Part shown: in pieces, positions 13,609 through 14,694 of the stretch
Layout of the letters: each line of letters starts with the position of its first letter
How positions within the stretch are numbered: position 1 is the stretch's first letter
NCBI GenBank assembly: GCA_964418365.1
Contig: CAYQLM010000077.1
Location: forward strand, 1-14,694
Reading direction: 5' to 3'
DNA: 14,694 nucleotides
DNA from: JBBDXS01 sp964418365
GTDB lineage: Bacteria; Chloroflexota; Dehalococcoidia; DSTF01; RBG-16-68-14
Translations under genes and position numbers: made by a program
Notes under the pieces: model-generated
The model's input: the letters and a program-made list of their open reading frames with translations, nothing else
Database searches by the model: none
What the model was told of the DNA's origin: nothing

Positions 13609-14595
13609 ATGGCCAACGTCATTCTGGTCGTAGGAGAAGTTGCGGACGGCGCGCTGGTGCCGATCGCGGGTGAGATGCTGGGCGCGGCCCGACGGCTGGC
13701 CGGCACGTCCGGGCACAGCGTCGCGTGCGCGCTCATCGGCTCCGGTGTCGAGGCGAAGGCGCAGGAGTGCGTCGCGCTCGGCGCCGATCAGGTCTTCGTC
13801 GCCGACGACGGCGCGCTCGCAGCGTACAACAGCGACGCCTATCTGCAGGCGATGCTCAAGGTCCTCGGCCAGGCTTCACCCGCCATCGTCCTCTTCGGCC
13901 AGACCAACCTCGGCCGCGATCTCGCGCCGCGCCTGGCCTTCCGGCTGGGTACCGGCGTAATCATGGACACCGTCGAGCTCGCCATGGAAGGCGACAGGCT
14001 GCTCGGCACGCGGCCTGCCTACGGCGGCAACGCGCGCGCCGTGAACGTCGTGCGCGGCGATCCACAAGTCGCCACGGTGCGCGCCAAGTCGCAGGACGCT
14101 GCCGCGCCGGACGGCTCTCGCCAGGGCCAGGTGACGAAGGTTGACGCCGGCATCGATGCCTCGGCAGTGCGGCTGAAGGTCACGGACCGCAAGGGAGTCT
14201 CGGCCGAGGGCGTGCGCCTGGAGGACGCCGACGTCGTCGTTTCCGGCGGCCGGGGCCTCGGCGGGCCGGAGAACTTCCATTTGATCGAGGAGCTGGCCCA
14301 CGCGCTCGGCGGCGCCGTCGGCGCGAGCCGCGCCGTCTGCGACCTCGGCTGGCGGCCGGTGTCGGAGCAGGTCGGCCTGACCGGCAAAGTCGTCAGCCCG
14401 ACGCTCTACATCGCCGTCGCGATCTCCGGCGCCAGCCAGCACATGGCCGGCTGCTCCGGCTCGAAGAACATCGTCGCGGTCAACAAGGACGCCGACGCGA
14501 ACATCTTCAAGGCGGCCCGCTTCGGCATCGTCGAGGACTTCGCTAAGGTGTTGCCGCCACTCATCGAGGCCGTCAAAAAGGAAAAGGGCGCGTAG
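13609..14595 (+). CDS. etfA: Electron transfer flavoprotein alpha subunit
   Basis: A 328-residue EtfA of normal length. The N-terminal domain I (about 1-190) has QTNLGRDLAPRLAFRLGTG. The C-terminal FAD domain carries the family signature: SGGRGLGGPENF (212-223), VGASRAVCDLGW (237-248), QVGLTGK (254-260), the SGASQH motif (273-278) and AVNKDADANIF (290-300). Arg215, the Ser240-Arg241 pair and His278 occupy positions that contact FAD in known ETFs. No extra ferredoxin domain is present at the N-terminus, so it is the simple form. GAGGAG (13597-13602) stands six bases before ATG. Nothing here alone tells whether the complex is a classical electron shuttle or a bifurcating type; no acyl-CoA dehydrogenase, FixC or FixX gene is seen within the window. 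Confidence 0.95.
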   Translation: MANVILVVGEVADGALVPIAGEMLGAARRLAGTSGHSVACALIGSGVEAKAQECVALGADQVFVADDGALAAYNSDAYLQAMLKVLGQASPAIVLFGQTNLGRDLAPRLAFRLGTGVIMDTVELAMEGDRLLGTRPAYGGNARAVNVVRGDPQVATVRAKSQDAAAPDGSRQGQVTKVDAGIDASAVRLKVTDRKGVSAEGVRLEDADVVVSGGRGLGGPENFHLIEELAHALGGAVGASRAVCDLGWRPVSEQVGLTGKVVSPTLYIAVAISGASQHMAGCSGSKNIVAVNKDADANIFKAARFGIVEDFAKVLPPLIEAVKKEKGA

Positions 14596-14603
14596 CGCTC
14601 TCC

Positions 14604-14694
14604 ATGGGCAAGCTCACAGACCAGATCAAGCGCGTCGGGCGCCGCGAGCCCGAACCGATGGGCTTCGGCACGTCGGCGCGCAAGTCGCAGGCGA
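14604..14694 (+). CDS. N-terminus of an unidentified protein (cut by window edge)
   Basis: ATG at 14604 opens a frame that runs to the window edge (30 codons). It begins MGKLTDQIKR, continues with basic residues and includes the short stretch EPMGFGTSARK. The start is eight bases after the etfA stop, on the same strand, so the gene is probably part of the etf unit. There is no clear Shine-Dalgarno sequence, and the piece is too short to assign a family. Confidence 0.5.
   Translation, partial: MGKLTDQIKRVGRREPEPMGFGTSARKSQA

Overview
The window is high-GC bacterial DNA, densely packed, with 16 supported protein genes (one cut by the right edge) and no RNA genes, CRISPR array or transposase. 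GTG and TTG starts are common, and no classical hairpin-plus-U-tract terminator was seen. The mix of MurJ, a LytR-CpsA-Psr (LCP) protein with a LytR_C domain, a membrane-anchored LysM protein, EtfBA and stand-alone hydrolases, together with dispersed repeats built on GTCATTCTGAGCG, suggests a Chloroflexota (Dehalococcoidia-like) genome. That placement is inference from gene content and style; a high-GC actinobacterial relative is not excluded.

Layout. Positions 1-176 hold no gene but contain a compact inverted-repeat element (49-180) that can fold as a four-way junction and that supplies the last codons and stop of the next gene. On the minus strand, murJ (lipid II flippase) and a glycerate kinase form a two-gene unit (2915 to 177). 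Divergent from them on the plus strand, a promoter at about 2961-2990 leads into a small NTF2/SnoaL-like protein, rpsT (ribosomal protein S20, TTG start) and a zinc-dependent sugar/polyol-type dehydrogenase (3029-4780). Next, an LCP ligase (minus, 6176-4809) is divergent from a LysM protein (plus, 6345-7103) across a 168-base two-way promoter region; both are envelope proteins.

From 7105 to 12163 every gene is on the minus strand and every product is a hydrolase. A dienelactone hydrolase and an alpha/beta hydrolase form one pair (8663 to 7105). An amidase-signature enzyme, a COG2945-type alpha/beta hydrolase and an imidazolonepropionase-like amidohydrolase form a second unit (12163 to 8782). 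They look like scavenging or detoxification enzymes for amides, esters and lactones, but no substrate can be read from the sequence.

From 12410 to the right edge, on the plus strand, lies etfB, then a 99-residue dimeric alpha/beta-barrel-like protein, then etfA, then the start of an unidentified protein. The small protein inserted between the two electron-transfer flavoprotein subunits is the most interesting gene arrangement here. The most interesting non-coding signal is the dispersed repeat family, seen in three places (49-186, about 8721-8778, about 12355-12401). At the third it appears to provide the hairpin and Shine-Dalgarno sequence of etfB. I do not see a clear, wholly new defence or metabolic system in this window.
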